Positions 23,320 through 32,469 of a stretch of 64,000 bases of DNA are shown piece by piece. This DNA comes from Mycolicibacterium lacusdiani. GTDB lineage: Bacteria; Actinomycetota; Actinomycetes; Mycobacteriales; Mycobacteriaceae. Position numbers and translations under genes: made by a program. Position 1 is the stretch's first letter, and every line of letters starts with the position of its first letter. The notes under the pieces were generated by a model. The model saw nothing but the letters and a program-made list of their open reading frames with translations. It did not search any database and had not been told where the DNA came from. The stretch is taken from contig NZ_JAKCFC010000002.1 in assembly GCF_021916785.1 (NCBI RefSeq), positions 62,001 through 126,000 on the forward strand. The letters are read 5' to 3'.

Positions 23320-24809
23320 GACAGTTCGAATTCGACGTGTCCGTCGGCCTGCCGCACGGCGACTTGGTGTCCGACGCACATGTCTCGTGACATTGCCACC
23401 GCCACCTCGGCATCGTCACTGCGCGCCGCGACGCGGCGGCCGTCGGTCATGCGCGCGAAAATCGGCACCCAGGAGGGGCCTTGGTCACGGTCGTGCACGA
23501 CGGTGTATCCATCTATGGTCGCCTCTCCGGATGCGTCGGCGGGAGAAGCGACCGGGAGGGAGGTGCCGTCGATCGCAGACTGCGCATCGGCCATGTCCGG
23601 AGTCTGCCATCCCGTTGGCGGTGGGGTCGCCGACCACAGACCCAGCGAGTGCTTTGTGATGTACCAGCCCAGTCCGGACACGAGCCCGACGGCGTCCGGG
23701 TCGCTCCTGCAGCGTCGCACCATCTCGACGATCGAATGGCTGACATAGTTGTTACCCGGCCCTCCGTGGTAGGGCAGTCCGCCGGTCACCGTGAACCCGC
23801 GGTCATCCGCCGGGTCGAGATCCAAGGCGTCGATCGCCGCCTCGACCGCGGAAGGAAAGCAAGAGTAGAAATCGAACCATCTGATGTCGTCGATGTGAAG
23901 TCCACTGGCCGCCAATACCGCCTTGCCGGCGGCCCTTATTCCGGCGGAACGACCCAGATCAGGCCGCTGAACCGGGAAATACACGTCGTTGCATGTGGCC
24001 GACGACCACGGGAAGACCCAACGATCACTGGGCACTCCGAGTTCCTCGGCGACTTCGGCGGCCATGATCACGAAAGCGGCAGCCATATCCACGGCAATGA
24101 TGCTGTTGAGCAGCTTCGGATACGGCTCGCACACCATCCGGTTAGCCGGGGAGACCGTGCTGAGCTCGTCTGCGCTACGGGCACGCGGAAACCAGGCCTG
24201 CTCGGGATGTCGGGACGCCTCAACCGTGAACGGAGCCATCAAGTCACCCAGCCAGCGGCGCTGTTCGTCGAATGTGCGGCCTGATCGGGCCGCGATCGCG
24301 GATTCGAAGATCGGGTACACCTCGTGCGGCCAATGTAACCCGGCGCCCATCTCGGCTTCGCTCAGTCCCGGGCGGGTGTCACCGAGTGACTCGTCCTGTG
24401 CTGCGACGGGTTTGGGCTCCAAAAGTGCGCTACCGGATGCGACTTTGCGTGCTGACGCGCCGCTTTCCGCTCCGACGATCAGAGCCGCGTCGCTGACGCC
24501 GCGCCAAATGCGGCGGCCGAGGACCTCGACCAGATACTGGGGGGTGTTGCCGCCGACCGGACAACTGATGCGATGATTCGGCGTCAGTCCAGTCGCTTCG
24601 GCAATCCTCGACGCGGGGTTGTCGCGTGGGATCATCAAGATTCCGGGCGTCGCCACGGTATCGATGCGATGCCCGATCGCGGCCGACGCATCATGCAGTG
24701 CTCGACGCGCGGCCTCGGCGGCCAAATCGATGGGATCGACGGTGCCTTCACCGCGATGTGTGAGTTCACCGACGCCGACGACAACTGGAGTGCGTGGTGG
24801 GATGGCCAA
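23316..24809 (-). CDS. Thiolase-superfamily protein (acetyl-CoA acetyltransferase-like)
   Basis: A 497-residue protein from TTG 24809. The thiolase core has a cysteine at 83 in SCPVGGN, near the usual nucleophile position, a VGAESGASARK segment, and GGLPYHGGPGNNY near residue 345 at the place of the catalytic-histidine loop. The C-terminal ~90 residues look like an added beta domain, as in the long mycobacterial acetyl-CoA acetyltransferase-like family. It could cleave or form a 3-ketoacyl-CoA. It heads the operon to the ADH and CMD genes and is divergent from the TetR at 24936. ATGCGACA repeats at 24842 and 24878 lie between them. Confidence 0.8.
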   Translation of the reverse strand: MAIPPRTPVVVGVGELTHRGEGTVDPIDLAAEAARRALHDASAAIGHRIDTVATPGILMIPRDNPASRIAEATGLTPNHRISCPVGGNTPQYLVEVLGRRIWRGVSDAALIVGAESGASARKVASGSALLEPKPVAAQDESLGDTRPGLSEAEMGAGLHWPHEVYPIFESAIAARSGRTFDEQRRWLGDLMAPFTVEASRHPEQAWFPRARSADELSTVSPANRMVCEPYPKLLNSIIAVDMAAAFVIMAAEVAEELGVPSDRWVFPWSSATCNDVYFPVQRPDLGRSAGIRAAGKAVLAASGLHIDDIRWFDFYSCFPSAVEAAIDALDLDPADDRGFTVTGGLPYHGGPGNNYVSHSIVEMVRRCRSDPDAVGLVSGLGWYITKHSLGLWSATPPPTGWQTPDMADAQSAIDGTSLPVASPADASGEATIDGYTVVHDRDQGPSWVPIFARMTDGRRVAARSDDAEVAVAMSRDMCVGHQVAVRQADGHVEFELS

Positions 24810-24935
24810 CGGTCAGATCACGCTCATCGTCGAGGTCTTCTATGCGACACGACTGCGATATTGTCACATCCGTTTCCATGCGACAACCGCGGGTGTTCGA
24901 CAGAGCGAGTCCCTTGACAGGGCATACTCGTACCC

Positions 24936-25583
24936 GTGACGAAGAGATCGTTGCGGCGGGGCGACGCGACTCCTGGGCGAAACCGCGATATGGCGCGCGA
25001 TCGCCTACTAGACGCCGCCGAAACGTGCCTGCAAGGCAAGGGGCTGTCGGGCACCACGATGGAGGATATCGCCAGGCAAGCGGGCGTATCGCGCGCCACG
25101 GTCTATCGCTACTTCGCGAGTCGCGAATCCGTCGTATCCGGTGTCATCGTCCGCGCAGCGGAACGCTACCTGCACCGCACCAGCGGACGGATCTTGGCGC
25201 ACACCGACTTGGGCTCTGCCATACTGGACTTCGTTGCAGTCACGGTGCGCGCGGCACGCCGCGAACCGATAATCGGCATGCTCTTCGCCAGCGACGATGA
25301 ACTCGCCGGCGTGGGACTGGCCGAGGGAACGTCGGTGGCGCTGTTCGAACTCGTCGCCGAGTTTCTGCGACCCGTGTTCGCCGCACACTGGCATCAACTC
25401 GAAGCCGGCGTTTCGGTCGATGACGCCGCCGAATGGATTTTGCGCATCATCCTCAGCTTGCTCTCGGTTCGCGGCCCCCGGCACCGCAGCCCCGAAGGAA
25501 TCGACGCTTTCTTGCGCCGATTCCTGCTTCCCGCGCTACTGGCCGACACTCACAGTTGCATTGCTGCGACAACTGCGGAGTAG
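24936..25583 (+). CDS. TetR/AcrR family transcriptional regulator
   Basis: A 215-residue TetR protein from GTG 24936. The helix-turn-helix is textbook: RDRLLDAAETCLQGKG, then EDIARQAGVSRATVYRYFASRE. A possible -10 element (CATACT) lies about ten bases before the GTG, so the message may be nearly leaderless. It heads a plus-strand group with a hotdog thioesterase and an alpha/beta hydrolase, and is divergent from the thiolase operon, which it probably controls. Confidence 0.87.
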   Translation: MTKRSLRRGDATPGRNRDMARDRLLDAAETCLQGKGLSGTTMEDIARQAGVSRATVYRYFASRESVVSGVIVRAAERYLHRTSGRILAHTDLGSAILDFVAVTVRAARREPIIGMLFASDDELAGVGLAEGTSVALFELVAEFLRPVFAAHWHQLEAGVSVDDAAEWILRIILSLLSVRGPRHRSPEGIDAFLRRFLLPALLADTHSCIAATTAE

Positions 25584-25631
25584 TGTCTCAGCGATGGCAT
25601 CGGTATCGCTGAACGAAACGAGGCGCTGACC

Positions 25632-26066
25632 ATGGACTTCCCCCAGTTCAACAAGCAAATAGCCGAGGAGCTCCAGCACGCGGGGGGAACCTCGGGAGGG
25701 CTCGCCAAGTACTTGGACTTCCGCCACATCGAGTTCTCCGCCGGGAGACTGGTAGTGGAAATGGACGCCCGAGCCGATTTGTTGACTCCCTTCGGCACTC
25801 TGCATGGCGGATGCCTGTCAGCGATGGTCGACCACTGCTTGGGCGTGGTGTTCTATCCGGTGATCCCACCTGGGTCATGGGTGGCCACAACCGAATTCAA
25901 ACTGAACCTCCTACGTCCGGTGTCCAGTGGAGTCTGCGTTGCGGTCGCCGACATCATCGCGCTGGGTAAGCGTAGCGGCGTCGCCAGGATCGACATCACC
26001 AATACGGGACGCCCGGTATGCGCCGCACAGGGAACAGTGACCGTCGTCGCCCAGAGCGCCTCGTGA
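25632..26066 (+). CDS. PaaI-type hotdog-fold thioesterase
   Basis: A 144-residue single hotdog domain. The helix start TPFGTLHGGCLSAMVDH contains His58-Gly-Gly and Asp67, the PaaI-family active-site region. The strand KLNLLRPVSSG follows, as expected. Such enzymes hydrolyse acyl-CoA thioesters, often as a rescue step in aromatic or fatty-acid degradation. It is 48 bases behind the TetR and 52 bases before the hydrolase, forming one likely operon. Confidence 0.87.
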   Translation: MDFPQFNKQIAEELQHAGGTSGGLAKYLDFRHIEFSAGRLVVEMDARADLLTPFGTLHGGCLSAMVDHCLGVVFYPVIPPGSWVATTEFKLNLLRPVSSGVCVAVADIIALGKRSGVARIDITNTGRPVCAAQGTVTVVAQSAS

Positions 26067-26118
26067 TCCGGTCGCGGAACGAGAACGCTGCCCAAGGCGA
26101 CCATCGAGGACACAGCAA

Positions 26119-27018
26119 ATGACCTCAACGTTCGAGCGCGTCCGCAACGAAGACGGAACCGCCCTTGCAGCCGATGTCTACCGACACGAATCCGCCCGCG
26201 CGGTCGTCATACTGCTGCACGGCGGTGGACAGAACCGCCATGCCTGGGCGACTACGGCGCGCCGCTTACACGCGCGCGGGTATACCGTCGTCGCTTACGA
26301 CGCCCGCGGTCACGGCGACAGCGAGTGGGACCCCGATGGTCGATACGATCTCGACCGACTTGCATCCGACCTGCTGTCCATTCGCCGATATGCCAGCGAT
26401 GGCCGCCCGCCAGCTGTCGTTGGCGCATCCTTGGGCGGCATGACGGTGTTGGGAACGCATTTGGTGGCGCCTGCCGATCTGTGGGGAGCCGTCGTACTGG
26501 TCGACATAACTCCGCGAATGGAGTTTCACGGAGCACGCCGGGTCGTGTCCTTCATGGGCGCCCATCCCGACGGATTCGATACACTGGACGCGGCCGCGGA
26601 CGTCATTGCCCAGTACAACCGGCATCGCGCTCGGCCCAAGAACTTGGACGGCCTCCGAAAGGTCTTGCAGCAGCGCGACGACGGTCGGTGGATCTGGCGA
26701 TGGGATCCGGCGTTCATAGCTTCCAACTTCGAGTTCCTGCAGGGCGACCCAGCAACTGGTGCCAAAGAATTCGGCGCCATAAGCGACCTTCTCATCGAAG
26801 GGGCCCGCCGGGTGCGAGCACCAACGCTTCTCATTCGCGGCGTTCACTCCGACGTGACGTCGCAGCAGTCGGTCGAGGAGTTCCTCGAAGTCGTACCGCA
26901 CGCCGAGGCTGTCGACGTTTCGGGCACGGGCCACATGGTTGCGGGCGACGACAACGACGCCTTCGCCTCGGCAGTCGCAGATTTTCTCGACCGCACGCTG
27001 AACGACTCGTCGGACTGA
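26119..27018 (+). CDS. Alpha/beta-fold hydrolase
   Basis: A 299-residue hydrolase. It has the oxyanion loop HGGGQNRHAW (34-43), YDARGHGDS (60-68), the nucleophile elbow GASLGG with Ser104, a strand LLIRGVHSDV near residue 235 supplying the acid, and His in GTGHMV. Substrate cannot be told; C-C hydrolase, lactonase or esterase are all possible. It is the last gene of the TetR-thioesterase-hydrolase group. Confidence 0.87.
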   Translation: MTSTFERVRNEDGTALAADVYRHESARAVVILLHGGGQNRHAWATTARRLHARGYTVVAYDARGHGDSEWDPDGRYDLDRLASDLLSIRRYASDGRPPAVVGASLGGMTVLGTHLVAPADLWGAVVLVDITPRMEFHGARRVVSFMGAHPDGFDTLDAAADVIAQYNRHRARPKNLDGLRKVLQQRDDGRWIWRWDPAFIASNFEFLQGDPATGAKEFGAISDLLIEGARRVRAPTLLIRGVHSDVTSQQSVEEFLEVVPHAEAVDVSGTGHMVAGDDNDAFASAVADFLDRTLNDSSD

Positions 27019-27439
27019 GCGTCATTCAGGGCCCTGCGATGGCCGCGGCCCGGCCACTCTGGTTCGTTGTCGAGGTGTCAGAACTACCTCCATGAACGGA
27101 ACCCCGGCGGCGCAGTATCGGCGCATCCGAAGGCAGCGATGCCAAACCGTGTGGTTCGACCATCGCCTGGGCCGAATTATCATTCGAACCGAAGCATTTT
27201 GCTGGTGGGCGCTGTCCAGGTCGGATCGAGCGGTCGGAGTTCTCCGAACCAGTGCCCGCACACCTTGACGATCACACCCGCCGCCGGGGCGACCCGGATC
27301 AGATCGGCGCTGCTGTTGGGATCTTGGAGTCAGTCGACGGCCGGGGGCGAGTCCAGAGGGGAGCCTACTGCTATCCAGGCTTCAGCTTCGGTATGCGGGA
27401 GGCGGGCGGGCATATCCGGCGCCCGATTCGACCACCTCG
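27019..27439. other. Gene-free stretch
   Basis: Both strands hold open frames, but none has a ribosome-binding site, a recognisable family or mycobacterial-like composition. I see no gene, repeat or RNA here. Confidence 0.4.
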
Positions 27440-27604
27440 TCAGAGCGGCGGGCGTTCCTTCGCATGAGCAGTTCCGGAAACTTCGTGGCCGAAACGATCG
27501 AGAAAGTCGTCTATTGCGGCCAGGGCGGTGCTGATCGTTCCTCGCAATGGGGCTGCTCCGGCCGCGAAGGCCGCAAACAAGGTTATTGCGAGCAGACAAC
27601 TCAT
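27440..27604 (-). CDS. Possible 54-residue exported or membrane small protein
   Basis: ATG 27604 follows a strong GGAAGGCGGAGGC site on the minus strand. The product has a hydrophobic N-terminus of about 22 residues (MSCLLAITLFAAFAAGAAPL) and then a polar tail with an Asp/Glu-rich AIDDFLDRFGHE helix. It could be a small exported or single-span protein. No family is recognised, and it stands alone between the hydrolase and the PucR gene, so this remains tentative. Confidence 0.35.
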   Translation of the reverse strand: MSCLLAITLFAAFAAGAAPLRGTISTALAAIDDFLDRFGHEVSGTAHAKERPPL

Positions 27605-27802
27605 GCCTCCGCCTTCCTCGTCACGCGCAGCCGTTCGCCGTGGCCCACAGCAATGGCTCGTTCGGCTGCTGAAATGGTAAAACGTGGCTCACCGCTCCTT
27701 AACAGCGTAGATACCCGGAGCCGCGATCGGTATGTCTCGAAGGGTCGAACCTGCGGGCGTCTGTTGTCTCGCAAAGACAAGTAATCGAGTACGGTCGCAG
27801 CT

Positions 27803-29095
27803 GTGCTTGATTCATCCGAAGTTCAAGACACCCCCGGTCACGCGGTTCATCACCTATTCCGAGACCTCGGCGACCTCGTCAGAGAATTGCCCGAGTCCAT
27901 ACATGGCCTTCTGATTGAGCAAGTTGCCGAACTCGCTGCCGATCAACAGCTCAAAGAGCTACTGAGTGACACCGTCGCCGCGAACGTAGACACTTGGTTC
28001 TCCGTCGTCCGTCACTCGATCCCGTTCGACCGCATGGAGTCACCGACGGCCGCCCTTGAACACGCCCGGAGGATGGCGCAACGCGAGGTACCCGTCAACG
28101 CGCTGCTGCGGGCATACAGGCTCGGGCACCAGTATGGATTGAACCTCATCATCGCTGGCCTTCGGAGCGCGGACCTACCGCCCGAGGAGAAATTGGCGCT
28201 CATTGAACACATCACCCGTGTGTCTTTCCGCTACATCGACTGGATGTCTGAGCAGGTCTTGGAGACATATCAGACTGAACGCGCGGAGTGGGACGAGAGC
28301 CGACGAAGTTTGCGTGCACAAGCCATTCGAGAGATCCTCGACGGACGCGACGTAGACCTGACCGAGGCGTCGTCGGCTATGAGGTACTTCTTGGGCGCAA
28401 CGCATGTGGCTCTCATGGTATGGCTCGACCGAGATGCGGGCGCCGACACCGACGAGTTCATCGCCATGGAGCGCTTCATGCAACACGCGGTCTCCGCCAC
28501 TGGAGCGAAGCAATCGGTCTACTTCTCCATCGACCGCCTCGTCGGATGCGCATGGATGACGGTTCACCGCCCGTCGGACCATTTATCGCAGCTGCGCGAC
28601 TTCGTCCGGGCTCAACCTGACGGCCCAAGACTTTCCGTCGGTGAACCACTTCCGGGGATTGAAGGCTTCCGTCGCACCTACCGACAGGCTGAGCAGGCCC
28701 GTGTGGTCGCGATGGCAGCCGACGGCTCCTCACGGCACCGGATCGTCGCTGCACGAGATCCCGGTGTGGCCCTGGCCTCGATGCTGATGACCGATGACGC
28801 GACTCTGAAGGAATGGATTCACGATGTGCTGGGCCCGTTGGCTCAGAACACTGCATCGGACCAGCGTCTACGAGACACGCTGAGGGTGTTCTTGCGTGCC
28901 GGTTCCAGCTTCAAAGCCGCGGCCAACGAATTGCAGATACACGCCAATACCGTCAAGTATCGCGTAAATCGAGCACTCGAGCGCCGCGGTCGCCCGATCG
29001 CCGCGGAACGATTAGACGTCGAGGTCGCCCTACTGATGTGCTATTGGCTCGGCGAAGTAGCACTGAACCCAACACAAGCCTTGGGGCGGTCCTAG
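27803..29095 (+). CDS. PucR/CdaR-type transcriptional regulator
   Basis: A 430-residue regulator from GTG 27803. The middle (about residues 60-165) is a helical sensor-like RsbRD/CdaR-type region. The C-terminal PucR helix-turn-helix is clear: LRDTLRVFLRAGSSFKAAANELQIHANTV, followed by KYRVNRALE (about 358-395). In mycobacteria such regulators commonly control fatty-acid or ring-degradation genes. It is convergent with the FadD gene and could act on the neighbouring catabolic cluster. Confidence 0.87.
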   Translation: MLDSSEVQDTPGHAVHHLFRDLGDLVRELPESIHGLLIEQVAELAADQQLKELLSDTVAANVDTWFSVVRHSIPFDRMESPTAALEHARRMAQREVPVNALLRAYRLGHQYGLNLIIAGLRSADLPPEEKLALIEHITRVSFRYIDWMSEQVLETYQTERAEWDESRRSLRAQAIREILDGRDVDLTEASSAMRYFLGATHVALMVWLDRDAGADTDEFIAMERFMQHAVSATGAKQSVYFSIDRLVGCAWMTVHRPSDHLSQLRDFVRAQPDGPRLSVGEPLPGIEGFRRTYRQAEQARVVAMAADGSSRHRIVAARDPGVALASMLMTDDATLKEWIHDVLGPLAQNTASDQRLRDTLRVFLRAGSSFKAAANELQIHANTVKYRVNRALERRGRPIAAERLDVEVALLMCYWLGEVALNPTQALGRS

Positions 29096-29385
29096 TCGTT
29101 CGTGTCCCGCGAACGCCCTTGCTGCGTAACTGTGCCGTCTACTGACGAACACGCCGAATCTGAGGATGGTCAGCGCGACGATCCGGCGCCGCCCGGCCTG
29201 ATAATCCGAGTTCGATTCATGTTTCGACGCTGCCGCGGGGCTCTGCTGCGGGCAGGCTGATCGAGTGGAGTCGTCGATCGCCGCCGTACGGAGCTGAAGC
29301 ACCCCTTTCACCGAAGCTCATCGACGTCAGACACGCTCAAGCACCCATCGCGCAAGGCGACAGGCGAGTCGTGGCGCAGGTTGCG

Positions 29386-29476
29386 ACTTGTCGGCCCAGA
29401 CAACCAGGAGGCATAAGAACATCCGACAAGTGGCGCGCGTGGTCTTGCCACGCGCTAGACGTTAGCGACAATTAAC
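29386..29476. promoter_or_regulatory. Inverted repeats, hairpin and orphan ACGTTA motif in the 29.1-29.6 kb gap
   Basis: In the 465-base convergent gap (29096-29560), ACTTGTCGG and CCGACAAGT form 9-base inverted repeats about 40 bases apart. GCGCGTGG and CCACGCGC (29435-29455) make a perfect 8-base stem with a TCTTG loop, possibly a terminator. Directly after it, GTTAGCGACAATTAAC (29461-29476) closely matches the motif at 36136-36151 in the divergent promoter of the carboxylase operon. A promoter-type motif in a convergent gap suggests a displaced regulatory region. Confidence 0.5.
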
Positions 29477-29560
29477 ATCTTCATCTAGTTGCAGCGGTGA
29501 CCGCGGTTACTCGTCGCGACAACACTTCCCAAACCCGCGCTCCGCCTCCGGTGTCGTGCC

Positions 29561-31117
29561 TCAGCGCTGGACGACGCCGCCCTCGACACCGGTGAATCGC
29601 TTGCGCAACTCCGTCTTGAGGAGCTTTCCGGTGGCGTTGCGGGGCAACTCGGGAAGGAGGTGCACCTCGCGCGGGCACTTGAAATGCGCCAGCCGTTCGC
29701 GGCACCAAGCGATCAGTTCGTCGGCGCCGGGTTCCTGTTCGGCGGCTGGGTCGGCCACCACCACGGCGACGACGCGCTCACCCCACTTGTCGTCCGGACC
29801 GCCGACGACCGCGGCGTCCAGCACACCGGGGTGACGGAACAGGACCTGCTCCACCTCGATGGGGTAGACATTTTCCCCGCCCGAGATGATCATGTCCTTC
29901 TTGCGGTCGACCAGCGTGATGTAGCCGTCGGCGTCGATCCGGCCGAGGTCGCCGGTGTGGAACCAGCCGCCCCGGAAGGCCTCGGCAGTCGTCGCCGGCT
30001 TCATCCAGTACCCGACGAACACGTTGGGTCCGCGCACCAGGAGTTCGCCGACGGTGTCGACCGGGACGTCCCGGTCGTCGGCGTCCACGATACGGGCATC
30101 GACGTGCATGGCGACCCGGCCGATCGACCCGGCCCGCGTCGTGATGTTGGCGGCGTCCAAGACCGAGACCATCGGTGCAGTCTCGGTCATCCCGAATCCC
30201 TCGGTGAAGGGGACGCCGCGTTGCTGCATGAAGTCGATGACGGTCAACGGCACCGGCGCGCCGCCGCCCATGGCGAACCGCAGCGCCGAGAGGTCGTAGG
30301 AGTCGAAGTCGGGCACCTGCGTCAGCGCCGACCACATCGCCGGCACCATGAATTGCACGGTCGCTCGGCTCTTTGCCATCGCCATGAGCGTGCCCACCGG
30401 GTCGAACGACGGGAGGATCACGCTAGTCCCGCCGACGTAGAGCAATGGCAGCGTATGCACCCCGAGCCCGCCGATGTGGAACATCGGGGCCACGGCCACG
30501 GTCACGTCGCTGCCGTTCAGGCCCTGATCGGTGCCCAGAACGTTGACGGCGTTCCACAGCAGGTTGTCGTGGGTGAGGATGGCGCCCTTCGGGCGGCCGG
30601 TGGTGCCCGAGGTGTACATGATGAACGCCGGGTCATGGCCGTCGACGTCGTTGTCGAGAGCCTCGGGGGCGCCGCCGGAGAGAAGGTTGGCGTAGGAGGT
30701 CTCGCCGTTGGCCGCGGCGCCCCCGGCTCGGACGGTGTGCCGGACCCGGACCCCCGGCTCGGCCAGCGCGCTGACCGCGGCCGCCGCGAGCGGGTGGTGG
30801 AAGATCAGCGTGTCGGCGCCGGCGTCGGCGAGGATGTAGCCGATCTCCGGGCCGGCGAGCCGGACGTTGATCGGGATGGTGATGGCGCCGATCTTCGCGC
30901 AACCGAGTAGGACCTCCATGAACTCGACCGAGTTCACCAGGAGCACGGCCACTCGGTCCCCCTTGCGGACGCCAAGACGCAGCAGGTTCGAGGCCACCTG
31001 ATTGGTGCGCTGTTCGAGTTGGGAATAAGTGAAGCTGGTGTCACCGCAGACGAACGCCGTGCGCTGCCCGTTGAGGAAGGCCCGTTTGGTGACCCACTGA
31101 CCGATACCGCGATCCAT
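29561..31117 (-). CDS. FadD-type acyl-CoA ligase (AMP-binding)
   Basis: A 518-residue ANL-superfamily ligase from ATG 31117. Visible motifs are the P-loop YTSGTTGRPKGA (about 170), GFGMTETAP, GWFHTGDLG, the hinge VDRKKDMIISGGENVYP and the catalytic-lysine region NATGKLLK near the C-terminus. It activates a carboxylic acid with ATP to an acyl-AMP and then acyl-CoA. It is the last gene of the minus-strand operon accD-accA-fadE-fadD, fitting entry of a branched or terpenoid acid into the pathway (compare AtuH). The upstream in-frame extension lacks a family match. Confidence 0.9.
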   Translation of the reverse strand: MDRGIGQWVTKRAFLNGQRTAFVCGDTSFTYSQLEQRTNQVASNLLRLGVRKGDRVAVLLVNSVEFMEVLLGCAKIGAITIPINVRLAGPEIGYILADAGADTLIFHHPLAAAAVSALAEPGVRVRHTVRAGGAAANGETSYANLLSGGAPEALDNDVDGHDPAFIMYTSGTTGRPKGAILTHDNLLWNAVNVLGTDQGLNGSDVTVAVAPMFHIGGLGVHTLPLLYVGGTSVILPSFDPVGTLMAMAKSRATVQFMVPAMWSALTQVPDFDSYDLSALRFAMGGGAPVPLTVIDFMQQRGVPFTEGFGMTETAPMVSVLDAANITTRAGSIGRVAMHVDARIVDADDRDVPVDTVGELLVRGPNVFVGYWMKPATTAEAFRGGWFHTGDLGRIDADGYITLVDRKKDMIISGGENVYPIEVEQVLFRHPGVLDAAVVGGPDDKWGERVVAVVVADPAAEQEPGADELIAWCRERLAHFKCPREVHLLPELPRNATGKLLKTELRKRFTGVEGGVVQR

Positions 31118-31257
31118 GGCGTACTCCTCTGCCGCCGCGTCGGCGGCTCCTGCTAGTTGAGAATGGCTCGGTGGGGCAGCGCCGGGGCCCTGAGGGCCAC
31201 TCGGTCGATGCCGTCCGCCCATGTCCATCGGAACGGACACGATCGGATGAAGGATGC

Positions 31258-32412
31258 TCAGTACGAGCGTGGCAGGTTGAGGCTGTGCTGTGCTACGTAG
31301 TTGAGGATCATCTCTCGGCTGATCGGCGCGGTCCGCATCAGCCGTGCCGGGCCCCAGAGAGTGGCCAGCCCGTACTCGGTGGCCAACCCGTTGCCGCCGT
31401 GGGTCTGGATCGCCTGGTCGAGGGCGAGGATGCCCGCCTCGGCCGCAGCGTATTTTGCCATGTTGGACGCCTCCGCCGAACCGGGATCGCCGGCGTCGTG
31501 CAGTGAGGCCGCGCGCTGGGTCATCAGCCGCGCCAGCTCGAGCTGGATCTTGGCGTGCGCAAGCGGGTGGGACAAACCCTGGTGGGCTCCGATCGGCACG
31601 TCCCAAACCTTGCGCTCGCGCGCGTAGGCAGAGGCCTTGTCCAGCGCGTAGCGGCCGATGCCGTTCCCCAGGGCGGCGCCCATGATCCGTTCGGGATTGA
31701 GGCCCATGAACACCTGACGCAGACCGTCGTTTTCCGCGCCGATCAGGTTCTCGGCCGGCACCCGTGCGTCGTCGAAGAACAGAGTGAACTGCTTTTCTGG
31801 TGTAACGGCCTGCACCGGGATGAGGGTCTTGGTCAACCCCGGCGCGTCGGTCGGGACCACGACCAGGCTCAGCCGTCCGCGTCCGCGATCATCCGTCGCG
31901 GTGCGGGTAACGACCAGGATGGCCTCCGCCTCGTCGACGCCGGAAATGTAGTACTTGGTGCCGTTGAGCACCCAATCCCCACCGACGCGCTTGGCCTGGG
32001 TGGAGATGTTGTGCGAGTTCGAGCCCGCATCCGGCTCGGTGATCGCGAACGCCATGATGACCTCGCCGCTGGCGATGCCCGGCAGCCAGCGCGCCTTGAG
32101 TTCGTCGCTGCCGAAAGCCTCGATGATCGTGCCGCAGATGGTGGGGGAGACCACCGTCATCAGCAGCGGGCAGCCGGCCGTGGCCAGTTCCTCACCGACG
32201 ATCTGCATGTCGTAGATGCCGCCGCCGCCGCCCCCGTACTCCTCGGCGATGTTGACCCCGAGGAACCCCTGTTTCCCCACGGCGTGCCAGAGTTCCGAAC
32301 TCTTTTCCCCGCCGAGCGACTTGGCCACGTAGTAGTCGTGCCCGAAGTCCTTGGCGATCTCGGACACGGCCTTGCGCAGCGCTCGCCGCTCCTCGGTCTC
32401 GTGCAGTTCCAT
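31258..32412 (-). CDS. Acyl-CoA dehydrogenase
   Basis: A 384-residue flavoprotein. It shows the acyl-CoA dehydrogenase signatures AFAITEPDAGSNSHNIST near residue 120, the GTKYYISG strand and the C-terminal IQTHGGNGLATEYGL. It would introduce an alpha-beta double bond into an acyl-CoA and pass electrons to ETF. It sits directly behind the carboxylase alpha gene, like fadE12 behind accA2 in M. tuberculosis, and may correspond to an isovaleryl- or citronellyl-CoA dehydrogenase. The C-terminus SLNLPRSY is typical of this mycobacterial subgroup. Confidence 0.9.
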   Translation of the reverse strand: MELHETEERRALRKAVSEIAKDFGHDYYVAKSLGGEKSSELWHAVGKQGFLGVNIAEEYGGGGGGIYDMQIVGEELATAGCPLLMTVVSPTICGTIIEAFGSDELKARWLPGIASGEVIMAFAITEPDAGSNSHNISTQAKRVGGDWVLNGTKYYISGVDEAEAILVVTRTATDDRGRGRLSLVVVPTDAPGLTKTLIPVQAVTPEKQFTLFFDDARVPAENLIGAENDGLRQVFMGLNPERIMGAALGNGIGRYALDKASAYARERKVWDVPIGAHQGLSHPLAHAKIQLELARLMTQRAASLHDAGDPGSAEASNMAKYAAAEAGILALDQAIQTHGGNGLATEYGLATLWGPARLMRTAPISREMILNYVAQHSLNLPRSY

Positions 32413-32469
32413 ACCGCTCTCCTACTTCGATGTCACCCGCCACCGGGGCCGGTGACGGGTCGGATGGTG

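Noticed and set aside
31118..31606. Upstream extension of the FadD-type ligase to 681 residues
   Set aside because: The extension is Arg/Pro-rich, overlaps the acyl-CoA dehydrogenase gene and lacks family similarity; ATG 31117 matches the ligase N-terminus.
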